From Methylobacterium sp. (lineage in GTDB: Bacteria > Pseudomonadota > Alphaproteobacteria > Rhizobiales > Beijerinckiaceae), in NCBI GenBank assembly GCA_021154065.1, contig JAJKJG010000296.1, forward strand, positions 1 through 12,332: a stretch of 12,332 nt of DNA, in the 5' to 3' direction. Both the position numbers and the translations under genes were made by a program. The notes beneath the pieces are model-generated. The model searched no databases. It was not told the DNA's origin and saw nothing but the letters and a program-made list of their open reading frames with translations. Shown piece by piece: positions 7,113 to 12,332 of the stretch (position 1 is the stretch's first letter; the number at the start of each line of letters is the position of its first letter).

Positions 7113-7141
7113 CATAAACCGGTTGCAGCGGAAATCGCCAA
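7113..7141 (-). promoter_or_regulatory. weak candidate sigma-70 promoter of the importer genes
   Basis: On the - strand, TTGGCG (7136-7141), 17 bp, then TTTATG (7113-7118), about 50 bp upstream of the permease ATG. The spacing is ideal but the matches to consensus are only 4/6 and 3/6. The 221-bp gap (7063-7283) also contains a hairpin (7156-7182) and a direct repeat. I saw no convincing Fur box or cobalamin riboswitch. Confidence 0.25.
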
Positions 7142-7204
7142 GGCCTGTTTTTATCAGGAGCGGAAGTCGCGTCCGCGCTCCTCGAATGTCCGTTGCTTTA
7201 CCCG

Positions 7205-7220
7205 TGCGCGGGCGGCCGGC
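7205..7220 (+). repeat. 16-bp direct repeat, copy 1
   Basis: TGCGCGGGCGGCCGGC, repeated exactly at 7246-7261, 41 bp apart. Each copy has a GGAACC near it. Lies between the anti-sigma stop and the permease genes. Confidence 0.65.
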
Positions 7221-7245
7221 GGAACCGCGTTGTCGTTAGGAACCT

Positions 7246-7261
7246 TGCGCGGGCGGCCGGC
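7246..7261 (+). repeat. 16-bp direct repeat, copy 2
   Basis: Exact second copy of 7205-7220. It also forms the left arm of the hairpin just past the anti-sigma stop. Confidence 0.65.
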
Positions 7262-7277
7262 ACCGGCTCCGCCCCGC
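7249..7277 (-). terminator. possible terminator hairpin after the anti-sigma gene
   Basis: GCGGGCGG (7249-7256) can pair with CCGCCCCGC (7269-7277) with one bulge; the loop itself holds CCGG...CCGG. It starts 7 bp past the anti-sigma stop. There is no real T run after it on the - strand, so termination is only a possibility. Confidence 0.3.
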
Positions 7278-7283
7278 ACGTGA

Positions 7284-8066
7284 TCACGAACGAGTCTCGG
7301 CCTGCCATCGGGTCGCGAACTCATGCAGCTCCGCCGCATTCAGATCGGAAACGGCCCAGAAGCTCATGCCGCCTGCCGTCCAATGCAGGATGTGATAGCC
7401 GTCCCTGGATAGCGTGTCGGACCGGAGCGCCGCCGGTCCCTTGTCGGCTGCGGGCGCGATGAACAGGTTGATGGCATGCTCTCCCCGCCGGAACACGAGC
7501 GCGGCGATGACGCGCCCTGAGAGGTATTCAAGCCGCCCGCCGACGAGCGGGAAGCCCGAGGACGCCAGATCGACGACCGGGGGCGAGAAGTCGAGCTTCC
7601 CTGCGAACCACGGCTTCACGACGTGCTGATCCGACGTCTTGATGTCCGTGAGGTGGTCCGCCAGAAGCGACCGGACATGCCCCGAGACGAGCTCGTTCTC
7701 GAGATCGGGCCCGCGCAGCGGCACCGCGACGAACAGCGTGAGAGAGGCTGCAAGCGCAAGCGCCGAGCCGGCGGCGATCCAACGCCCCAAGGGCCGGGCC
7801 GGGGCCGGCCGGCCGGCGGCCGGGAGACGGGGGCGCTCCGCCTCCGCGTCCAGCGCCTGAAGCACGCGCGACCGCAGCGCCTCCGGCGCGGGGTGCGACG
7901 CGTCGCCCGTCCGGATCGCGCGCCGGAGCGCCTGGAAGGTCCGATACTCCGACGCGCATTCGGGGCATCCGGTCAGGTGCTCCTCGCAGCGAAGCGCGTT
8001 CGCGGGGTCGAGCTCGCCGTCCAGCAGCCCGTGCATGACCGATCGCACCTCAGCGCAGCTTGTCAT
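7284..8066 (-). CDS. transmembrane zinc-type anti-sigma factor
   Basis: 260-aa inner-membrane regulator that holds the adjacent ECF sigma factor inactive. N-terminal zf-HC2/ZAS domain with HLTGCPEC: His30, Cys34 and Cys37 form the HxxxCxxC zinc motif. A Pro/Ala-rich linker is followed by one membrane helix (about 96-116) and a periplasmic C-terminal domain of about 140 aa that presumably senses the signal; its fold is not recognised. The start at 8066 overlaps the sigma stop as ATGA, and upstream in-frame starts would cut into the sigma gene. Sigma and anti-sigma co-expression from an overlapping pair is the standard arrangement. Confidence 0.9.
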   Translation of the reverse strand: MTSCAEVRSVMHGLLDGELDPANALRCEEHLTGCPECASEYRTFQALRRAIRTGDASHPAPEALRSRVLQALDAEAERPRLPAAGRPAPARPLGRWIAAGSALALAASLTLFVAVPLRGPDLENELVSGHVRSLLADHLTDIKTSDQHVVKPWFAGKLDFSPPVVDLASSGFPLVGGRLEYLSGRVIAALVFRRGEHAINLFIAPAADKGPAALRSDTLSRDGYHILHWTAGGMSFWAVSDLNAAELHEFATRWQAETRS

Positions 8067-8629
8067 ATCGCCTGCTCCCGGCCGCCGGCCTGCCGGCGCG
8101 TCCATGCCGCCGCCAGCATCTGCCGCGCGCGTGCGAGCCGGGACATCACCGTCCCGATCGGGGTGTCCGTCACGGCGGCGATCTCCTTGTACGAGAGCTC
8201 CTCCAGCTCCCGCAGGACGAGCATCTCGCGGAACGCGGGCGGGAGCGCCTCGAGCAGCTCCCGGATTTCCCTCTGGTCGTCGCGCCGGATCAGGGCCGTT
8301 TCCGCGGTTTCCTGATCGGGATCCCAGAGGTCCGGCGCGGCGGCGCCCGGATCACGGCCGGGGAACAGGTAATCCTCCAGCGAAACGGTCCGCGCCGGGC
8401 CCTTGCCCTTCTGGGTCAGGAAGCAGTTGCGCACGATCGTCAGCAGCCATGCCTTCGCGTTCTCTCCTCGGTAATGGCCAAACCCCTTCAAGGCGCGCAC
8501 GAACGCTTCCTGGACGAGGTCCTGCGCGGCATCGCCGTCGCGCGTGAGGTAGCGGGCAAGATTATAGGCGGCGTCGAGGTGCGGCAGCATGAGGGCGCGA
8601 AAGCGAACCTGGGCCTCGCCGTCCGGCAT
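8063..8629 (-). CDS. ECF-family RNA polymerase sigma factor
   Basis: 188 aa from the ATG at 8629. Region 2 spans about residues 12-75, with DAAQDLVQEAFVRALK and AWLLTIVRNCF; region 4 spans about 120-175, with LRELEELSYKEIAAVTDTP and a helix-turn-helix ending GTVMSRLARARQML. No SnoaL or other C-terminal extension. The start is uncertain: the frame stays open to 8980, a GTG at 8662 overlaps the stop of a small alternative frame (GTGA), and the ribosome-binding site before 8629 is weak. I chose 8629 because region 2 then begins about 15 residues in, as in most ECF factors. Partner of the overlapping anti-sigma gene. Probably autoregulated through the promoter-like site at 9127-9156. Confidence 0.9.
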   Translation of the reverse strand: MPDGEAQVRFRALMLPHLDAAYNLARYLTRDGDAAQDLVQEAFVRALKGFGHYRGENAKAWLLTIVRNCFLTQKGKGPARTVSLEDYLFPGRDPGAAAPDLWDPDQETAETALIRRDDQREIRELLEALPPAFREMLVLRELEELSYKEIAAVTDTPIGTVMSRLARARQMLAAAWTRRQAGGREQAI

Positions 8630-8982
8630 GGCGTCACGGCCCACCGCGGCGCGTCTCGTCACCGCTGCCGCGCGCACGGGATCGTCGGCCTCGCCGCGGC
8701 CCCCAGACTCCGCCCGGCCGCAGGGTGTCCGCAGGCTCGGCACGCCGGATCCGGACTTGAGGCTGGCGTTCGGGCTGGACTCGGAGCCGGCCGCTGGCCA
8801 TCGGTCATCGGCTCTCCTCCCGAACCTGCCGCCATTGTACACCTGGTGGACCGCTCGAGGCCGGCAGCGCTCGGAATCGTGAGCGCCCGCGGCCTGTCGG
8901 GCGCGGGCGCAGGCCGTCTCGGAGGGCTTGTCCTCCTCCGCGACCGCCTGCGCCGCGGGAGCCGTGAGCGCTGCATCCACCG
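8630..8982 (-). other. gap before the sigma gene: in-phase open frame of unclear status
   Basis: No known gene was recognised here. The sigma frame is open back to a GTG at 8980, and within it third codon positions are mostly G or C and first positions often G, as in coding DNA. It would give an Ala-rich N-terminal extension of about 117 residues with no known domain and no Shine-Dalgarno site at 8980. In another frame an ATG at 8808 has a very good GGAGGAG site at 7-nt spacing and opens a 49-codon frame ending at 8659 with a C..C motif, but its third positions look less coding-like. Either a long leader, an extended sigma factor, or a separate small gene. Confidence 0.4.
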
Positions 8983-9090
8983 CTAGCGGCCCGTCGTGCT
9001 GATCAGAAGCGCCGCGGGCCCGCCGGAATGAGTTCCCGAGTCGGCATAGGCTGGGTCCCCGATGAGGGAAGCCAAAGCGAGTTCAGACAT
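8983..9090 (-). CDS. possible 35-aa small protein coupled to doxX
   Basis: Short open frame, too short for routine gene calling. The ATG (9088-9090) is 3 nt past the doxX stop, and AGGGGTGA lies just upstream as a good ribosome-binding site. It begins MSELALASLIGDPAYADSG and ends LLISTTGR. It lies about 37 bp downstream of the -10 element of the internal promoter-like site, so it would be the first ORF of that transcript. No homologue is known to me and it has no clear membrane helix. It may be a true small protein, or a leader ORF whose translation affects the sigma genes. Confidence 0.35.
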   Translation of the reverse strand: MSELALASLIGDPAYADSGTHSGGPAALLISTTGR

Positions 9091-9093
9091 CGG

Positions 9094-9573
9094 TCACCCC
9101 TGTTCGGCCAAATCGGCCGTACAATCAGAGACCGGCGGGAGCCGGGCTTTATTCCCGGCAAGCCGTCGCGCCGCGACGAGGCCGTCGATGGACCAGGCTC
9201 CGGCGCCGCACGCAGCCAGGATGAGCATGCCGCCCGCTATGGCGAGGTCCTTCTGGAAGTGGAGCAGCTCGTTCCGGATGCCGAACTTCGTATGGAACAG
9301 GACCGCGGTCGCGACGCAGAACACGCCGAGCGCGGCAGCCGCGAACCGGGCTCCCAAGCCGATCGCCAGGGCCGTGCCGGCGGCGATCTGCAAGGCGATG
9401 GCGGCAAGGGCGAGCGGGGCGACGACGCCGAGCTTCGCCATCGCGCTGAGCGCGGCCTCGAGACTGCCGGCGAGAGTCAGACCTTCGTGGACGAAGAGCC
9501 ACGCGAGCAACAGCCGTCCGAGCAGCAGGATCGGCCCGGCCCGGTCTTCGACGATGCGGCGGAAATGCGCCAT
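9094..9573 (-). CDS. DoxX-family membrane protein
   Basis: 159-aa inner-membrane protein with about four helices (roughly residues 13-30, 50-72, 76-94 and 109-128). Characteristic features: GPILLLGRLLLAWLFVHEG near the N-terminus, and NELLHFQKDLAIAGGMLILA, the conserved F.KDLA..GG.L segment of DoxX/DoxD proteins. The family is tied to quinone or thiol redox chemistry in some members, but the reaction here is unknown. ATG 9573 is preceded by AAGGA at 8-nt spacing; the frame is open far upstream but that part is antisense-like noise from other genes. Codons 140-149 (GNKARLPPVS) overlap a promoter-like element. Confidence 0.87.
   Translation of the reverse strand: MAHFRRIVEDRAGPILLLGRLLLAWLFVHEGLTLAGSLEAALSAMAKLGVVAPLALAAIALQIAAGTALAIGLGARFAAAALGVFCVATAVLFHTKFGIRNELLHFQKDLAIAGGMLILAACGAGAWSIDGLVAARRLAGNKARLPPVSDCTADLAEQG
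9127..9156 (-). promoter_or_regulatory. ECF-type promoter-like element inside doxX, ahead of the sigma genes
   Basis: On the - strand, GGGAATAA (9149-9156), exactly 16 bp, then GTCTCT (9127-9132). The same sequence and spacing occur upstream of the hydrolase operon (11146-11175), and both have GCC just before the GGG. It lies in codons of DoxX and points toward the small ORF, the sigma factor and the anti-sigma factor. A -35 with GGAA and a -10 with GTC are typical of ECF promoters. Confidence 0.6.
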
Positions 9574-9605
9574 CCGACGCTTCCTTTTTTCGGGGACGTG
9601 GTGAG

Positions 9606-9627
9606 GCGGGCGGGCACGCCCGCCCGC
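9606..9627. repeat. perfect 10-bp inverted repeat between the TPR gene and doxX
   Basis: GCGGGCGGGC, two bases, then GCCCGCCCGC. As RNA this is a very stable hairpin in the 62-bp intergenic stretch. No T run follows on the - strand (CTCACCACG comes next), so attenuation, partial termination or mRNA stabilisation is more likely than full termination. Confidence 0.7.
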
Positions 9628-9635
9628 GGCTCTCG

Positions 9636-10106
9636 TCAGTTCCTTGCCCGGGCGTCGATCGCCCGCTGGAGGTCGTCGCGCTCCTCGCACCCGGCCGGGC
9701 ACAGCCGCTCGAGGGCGGCGAGCTGGTCTTTGGCGAGGTCGAGCTTGTCGGTTTCGAGGAAGAGCTCGCCGAGGTACTCGCGCGCCGCCTTGTGGCCTGG
9801 CTCGAGCTCCAGCGCCTTGGTGTAGTAGGCGAGCGAGGTCGCGTAGTCGCCGGTCTTGCGCAGCGTGAACCCGAGCAGGCTGTAGACGTCGGGGTGCTGG
9901 GCGTCCTCCACGAGGTTGCGCAGCTCCTCTTTCGCCGCGGCGTAGTCCTTCGCCTTGATCTTCGCGCGGACGGACGTGAGGTCGACGCCGTCGCCGGAGG
10001 CCATGTTGTCGACCGCGAACGACCGGACCGGGATAAGGGCCGGCGTGGCGAGGATGGCCGCGAGCGCGAACGCGCCGAGGCGCTTGAAGCGGATCATGGT
10101 TTGCAC
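9636..10106 (-). CDS. secreted tetratricopeptide-repeat protein
   Basis: 156 aa. A signal peptide or N-terminal anchor (about residues 1-31: basic FKR, hydrophobic LGAFALAAILATPAL) precedes two to three TPR units: AKIKAKDYAAAKEELRNLVE, DVYSLLGFTLRKTGDYATSL, YYTKALELEPGHKAAREYLG. It ends with a CPAGC pair (Cys136, Cys140) that could bind metal or form a disulfide. GTG at 10106 has AGGAA directly after the hydrolase stop at 7-nt spacing, while the ATG at 10097 is 15 nt away, so GTG is preferred. It probably acts as a periplasmic scaffold for the hydrolase or DoxX partner; that role is inferred from the operon. Confidence 0.86.
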   Translation of the reverse strand: MQTMIRFKRLGAFALAAILATPALIPVRSFAVDNMASGDGVDLTSVRAKIKAKDYAAAKEELRNLVEDAQHPDVYSLLGFTLRKTGDYATSLAYYTKALELEPGHKAAREYLGELFLETDKLDLAKDQLAALERLCPAGCEERDDLQRAIDARARN

Positions 10107-10118
10107 TGCTCTGTTCCT

Positions 10119-11090
10119 TCAGGCTTGGTTGGCGGGCGTGAACGCATAGGCGTCCCCGTCCTTCGCGAAGATCCCGGTGCCCGGGAACGGGAAATGCGAG
10201 CCGCAGATCGTCATCTTGTCGGCGATGACGCGGTCGATCAGCTTTCGGCGGCTCGCAATCGCGGCCGGCCCGTCCTGGTCGTAGCTGCCCTGCCAGTCCG
10301 GATGGGGGGCCAGGAGGGCTGGCACGTACATGGTGTCGGCCGAGACCATCAGCTGCTCGCCGCCGGAAGCGACCACGTAGGCGGAATGTCCGGGCGTGTG
10401 GCCGGGCACGGTGACGATACGGACGCCCGGCGCGACCTCGGCCCCGTCCTCGACGAGCGTCCAGTTCTTCCAGGCCGGGAAGACGTCTGCGATCCGCTTC
10501 GCGGCGGCGCGGCGCCCTTCGGGAAGCTTCTCGACGCGGCTCGGGTCGGTCCACCAGTTGTATTCGACCGCGTTCACGACGAGTTCCGCGTTCGGGAAGA
10601 CCGGCGCGTTGGTGCCTCGCTCCATGAGGCCCCAGACGTGATCGGGGTGGAAATGCGAGACGAGGACCGTGCCGATCTTCGTGTAGTCGATCCCGGCCGC
10701 CTTCATGTTGGCCGGCAGATTGGTCGCATTGGCCTGCCACTGGCCGACGCCCGATCCGGCGTCGCACATGATCAGCCTGTCCCCGATCTTCAGGACGAAG
10801 ACCGTGAGCGGGATCGGCACAAAGGCGGCCGTCAGGCCGGCCCTCGAGAGCGCCTCCTTGGTCTCTTCGACCGACGCGTTCCTGATGAAGTCCGGATCGT
10901 GGGGCTTGCGCCAGATGCCGTCGTAAACGGCCGTCACTTCGACCGCACCGACGTTGAACCTGTGGAACCCGGTGCTGGGCTCCAGCGGCGCGGCCGAAGC
11001 AGGGCTGACGATCCGCAGAGGCTTCTGGAGCCCGAAAGCTGCCGCGGCGGCCGCCGACACCACAAGTCCTCGGCGCGTAAGATTGAGCAT
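10119..11090 (-). CDS. exported metallo-beta-lactamase-fold hydrolase
   Basis: 323 aa. The Tat-like leader has LTRRGLVVSAAAAAAFGL and a likely cleavage site near ASAAP (about 35), so it should act in the periplasm. All ligands of a two-metal site are present: HFHPDH at 146-151 (His146, His148, Asp150, His151), VPGHTPGH with His231, SADT with Asp252, and GSHFPFPG with His299. The substrate is unknown; lactonase, thioesterase, phosphodiesterase and arylsulfatase-type relatives share this layout. GGAGAAGG precedes the ATG at 11090. First gene of the operon running hydrolase, TPR (12-bp gap), doxX (62-bp gap), then sigma genes. A promoter-like ECF element lies 56 bp upstream. Confidence 0.92.
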   Translation of the reverse strand: MLNLTRRGLVVSAAAAAAFGLQKPLRIVSPASAAPLEPSTGFHRFNVGAVEVTAVYDGIWRKPHDPDFIRNASVEETKEALSRAGLTAAFVPIPLTVFVLKIGDRLIMCDAGSGVGQWQANATNLPANMKAAGIDYTKIGTVLVSHFHPDHVWGLMERGTNAPVFPNAELVVNAVEYNWWTDPSRVEKLPEGRRAAAKRIADVFPAWKNWTLVEDGAEVAPGVRIVTVPGHTPGHSAYVVASGGEQLMVSADTMYVPALLAPHPDWQGSYDQDGPAAIASRRKLIDRVIADKMTICGSHFPFPGTGIFAKDGDAYAFTPANQA

Positions 11091-11308
11091 GGCCTTCTCC
11101 TGTGCGGCTCACGAGACCGACGAACCGGCTCGCGCCGCTGGTGACAAAGACCTCCGTGGATCGTGGATTATTCCCGGCCGAAGGCTCTCGTCAGATCAGG
11201 GCATGCACGTTCCGCTTGGAATAGAGCGCCAAGCTGGCGGGTCACATAAGCGGAGGTGGGCGAAGCTGGCGCCAGTTCGCGGGCGCGTGCCTGAGGCAGG
11301 AGCGCACG
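11091..11308. other. intergenic region upstream of the hydrolase operon
   Basis: No gene was recognised. It contains the ECF-type element, the hydrolase leader, and a 10-bp palindrome CTGGCGCCAG at 11266-11275 that could be an operator. If the doubtful + strand ORF that follows is not real, the non-coding stretch runs to 11700. Confidence 0.6.
11146..11175 (-). promoter_or_regulatory. ECF-type promoter-like element upstream of the hydrolase operon
   Basis: On the - strand, GGGAATAA (11168-11175), exactly 16 bp, then GTCTTT (11146-11151), placed 56 bp before the hydrolase ATG, a normal leader length. It matches the element at 9127-9156 in sequence, spacing and orientation. This pairing is my main evidence that both are recognised by the ECF factor of this locus. 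Confidence 0.65.
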
Positions 11309-11674
11309 ATGGTTTACGATCCGAGAGACCGGCAGGTTACCTGGGCTGACTGTGGCCTTGGCGGTGCGCTGTGGGCGTTTGCACTCGCCCTGCTTGTGCT
11401 TTTCGGCGACCGCTTGCCCGATCAACAGGCGCTCGCCGCCGTGCACTTCCAGCAGAATGTCAGCAAGGCTCCCCTGACGCGGGAGCGGCCGATAACGTCG
11501 TCATCTCATCTTGAGGCATGTGCGCGCCGACCCGTTCGGCGACATCTCATCTCAGTGCCGGCCGTGCCGGTGCAAAGTCGAGTGACTACGCGGTACCATC
11601 TTGTCTTGCATGCCGCGCCTGCGAGACGTCGGTGCAGGCGAAAGGGGCAAGATCTAGACTGCCTCCAGCCATGA
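11309..11674 (+). CDS. doubtful hypothetical protein with one N-terminal membrane helix
   Basis: 121-codon frame with an ATG at 11309 and a good AGGAG site 7 nt upstream. The first ~45 residues look real: a polar start MVYDPRDRQ, then one hydrophobic helix (about 18-34, ALWAFALALLVLFG). After about residue 55 the sequence becomes Arg/Ser-rich without pattern, and the end overlaps antisense a possible KTSC-like fragment. It may be a small protein whose 3' part has been lost or frameshifted. No homologue recognised. Confidence 0.3.
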   Translation: MVYDPRDRQVTWADCGLGGALWAFALALLVLFGDRLPDQQALAAVHFQQNVSKAPLTRERPITSSSHLEACARRPVRRHLISVPAVPVQSRVTTRYHLVLHAAPARRRCRRKGQDLDCLQP

Positions 11675-11699
11675 GGTCGATCTCATAGCGGGTGCAGCG
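11622..11699 (-). pseudogene. possible fragment of a KTSC-like small protein
   Basis: Directly after the transporter stop the - strand reads RYEIDLMAGGSLDLAPFACT and then DVS. GS(V/L)DLAPFACTDV resembles, from memory, the start of small exported KTSC-type proteins that continue RSSF..RVCYD. Here it breaks into unrelated residues and a stop at 11586. There is no start codon of its own. Low confidence; could be coincidence. Confidence 0.22.
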
Positions 11700-11700
11700 C

Positions 11701-12332
11701 TCATTCGGCGGGAGTCGCCACGGGCGGCGCCAAGTTCCGTTCGTGCGCGTGAAAACCAAGCCAATAGATGGCGACCGTCGCGCCCAGACCACAGAGGCCC
11801 CCGAACGCCATCCACATACCGGGGGCCGCGTTATTGCCGGTCTGATCGATCAGCCAGGTCGAGATCAGCGGCGTGAAGCCGCCGAAGATCGCGGTGGCGA
11901 GCGAATAAGCAAGAGAGAACCCCGCGGTGCGGACGTCGCGCGGCACGATCTCGGTCAGCGCAACGACCATCGCGCCGTTGTAGCTGCCGTACAGGAACGA
12001 CAACCATAGCAGCACCATGAGCATGTTGCCGAACGTGGGCTGACCGACGAGCCATGCTAGTACGGGATAGGCCGTCAACAGCGTGAGCGCAGAAAAGATC
12101 GCGAGCACGCCGCGACGCCCATAGCGATCCGTGACGGCGCCCATGACCGGAAGCCAGAACAGGTTCGACAGCGCGACGCAGAACGTGACGATCAGGCTAT
12201 CCGTCTCCTCAGCTTCAGCACCGCTTTGCCGAACGTCGGGGTATAGACGGTAATCGTGTAGAACGACACGGTCGTCATCACGACCATCATCATGCCGAGG
12301 AACACGATGCCGATGTTCGCGCCGAGGGTCCG
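11701..12332 (-). pseudogene. MHS-family MFS transporter, frameshifted and cut by the window edge
   Basis: C-terminal half of a 12-helix proton symporter of the metabolite:H+ symporter type (citrate, ketoglutarate or similar). From the right edge, one frame gives IVFLGMMMVVMTTVSFYTIT and VYTPTFGKAVLKL, then meets a stop at 12192-12194. A second frame, one base off, continues ETDSLIVTFCVALSNLFWLP, then VMGAVTDRYGRR, the G...DR.GRR loop of MFS carriers, VRTAGFSLAYSLATAIFGGF and the end ATPAE. The join lies at 12208-12209 where one base seems to be missing. If read across the shift, the protein is intact and of family type, so this is either a recent inactivating mutation or a sequencing error. 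The family call is firm; the substrate is not. Confidence 0.82.

Noticed and set aside
7221..7244. Two GGAACC motifs as EcfG-type (GGAAC-N16-GTT) promoters
   Set aside because: No GTT lies at the correct distance from either copy, and no gene follows on the + strand.
9574..11112. Open frame continuing upstream of doxX across the TPR and hydrolase genes
   Set aside because: The upstream part is an off-frame reading of two well-supported genes. Only the part from 9573 has DoxX features and a ribosome-binding site.
11266..11275. Palindrome CTGGCGCCAG as an operator
   Set aside because: A single 10-bp palindrome in GC-rich DNA is expected by chance, and no regulator of this type is encoded nearby.
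1..12332. tRNA, rRNA, CRISPR array or prophage genes
   Set aside because: None seen on reading both strands: no repeat-spacer pattern, no tRNA-like cloverleaf that I could recognise and no phage structural genes.

Overview
The window is high-GC bacterial chromosome, most likely from an alphaproteobacterium of the Hyphomicrobiales (Rhizobiales). The pointers are codon use, the families present (ABC_sub_bind lipid/amino-acid-type binding protein, MHS-type MFS carrier, an IS1-like transposase relic ending TPAMAA...KRGP) and an MBL/TPR/DoxX operon next to an ECF sigma and anti-sigma pair. No taxon name can be proved from the sequence alone.

Region 1 (1-3444) is surface-polysaccharide synthesis. 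On the + strand are the 3' part of a polyprenyl-phosphate sugar-1-phosphate transferase (WecA/WbpL/WreU type) and, overlapping it by GTGA, a WbpK/WreQ-type NAD-dependent sugar-nucleotide reductase/epimerase. Converging on them is a membrane-anchored 4,6-dehydratase (WbpM/CapD/WreV type). Together they form a coherent set: dehydrate UDP-HexNAc, reduce the 4-keto group to a QuiNAc/FucNAc-type sugar, and load it on undecaprenyl phosphate to start an O-antigen. The dehydratase carries a Pro/Ala-rich tail of about 54 residues read from the antisense strand of the epimerase gene.

Region 2 (3500-4840) is a visibly lower-GC, decayed patch. It holds an ABC_sub_bind family binding-protein gene with an internal deletion and a C-terminal frameshift, flanked by a 14-bp direct repeat 927 bp apart. 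Beside it lies the degraded 3' end of an IS1-like transposase.

Region 3 (4844-7062) holds a small unknown membrane protein on +. Converging on it is a FecCD/FecE-type metal-chelate (siderophore, heme or cobalamin) importer permease and ATPase pair on -, without a binding protein in the window.

Region 4 (7284-11175, all -) is the most interesting part. In transcription order it encodes a Tat-type periplasmic metallo-beta-lactamase-fold hydrolase, a secreted TPR protein, a DoxX membrane protein, a possible 35-aa ORF, an ECF sigma factor and a zinc-type (HxxxCxxC) transmembrane anti-sigma factor. The same promoter-like pattern, GGGAATAA-N16-GTCTYT, occurs twice: 56 bp upstream of the hydrolase start and inside the 3' end of doxX, ahead of the sigma genes. 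I read this as a self-amplifying ECF regulon with an internal, gene-embedded promoter.

Region 5 (11176-12332) is poorly coding, with an uncertain + ORF and a possible KTSC-like fragment. It ends in an MHS-family MFS transporter gene that carries a 1-bp frameshift and runs off the window.
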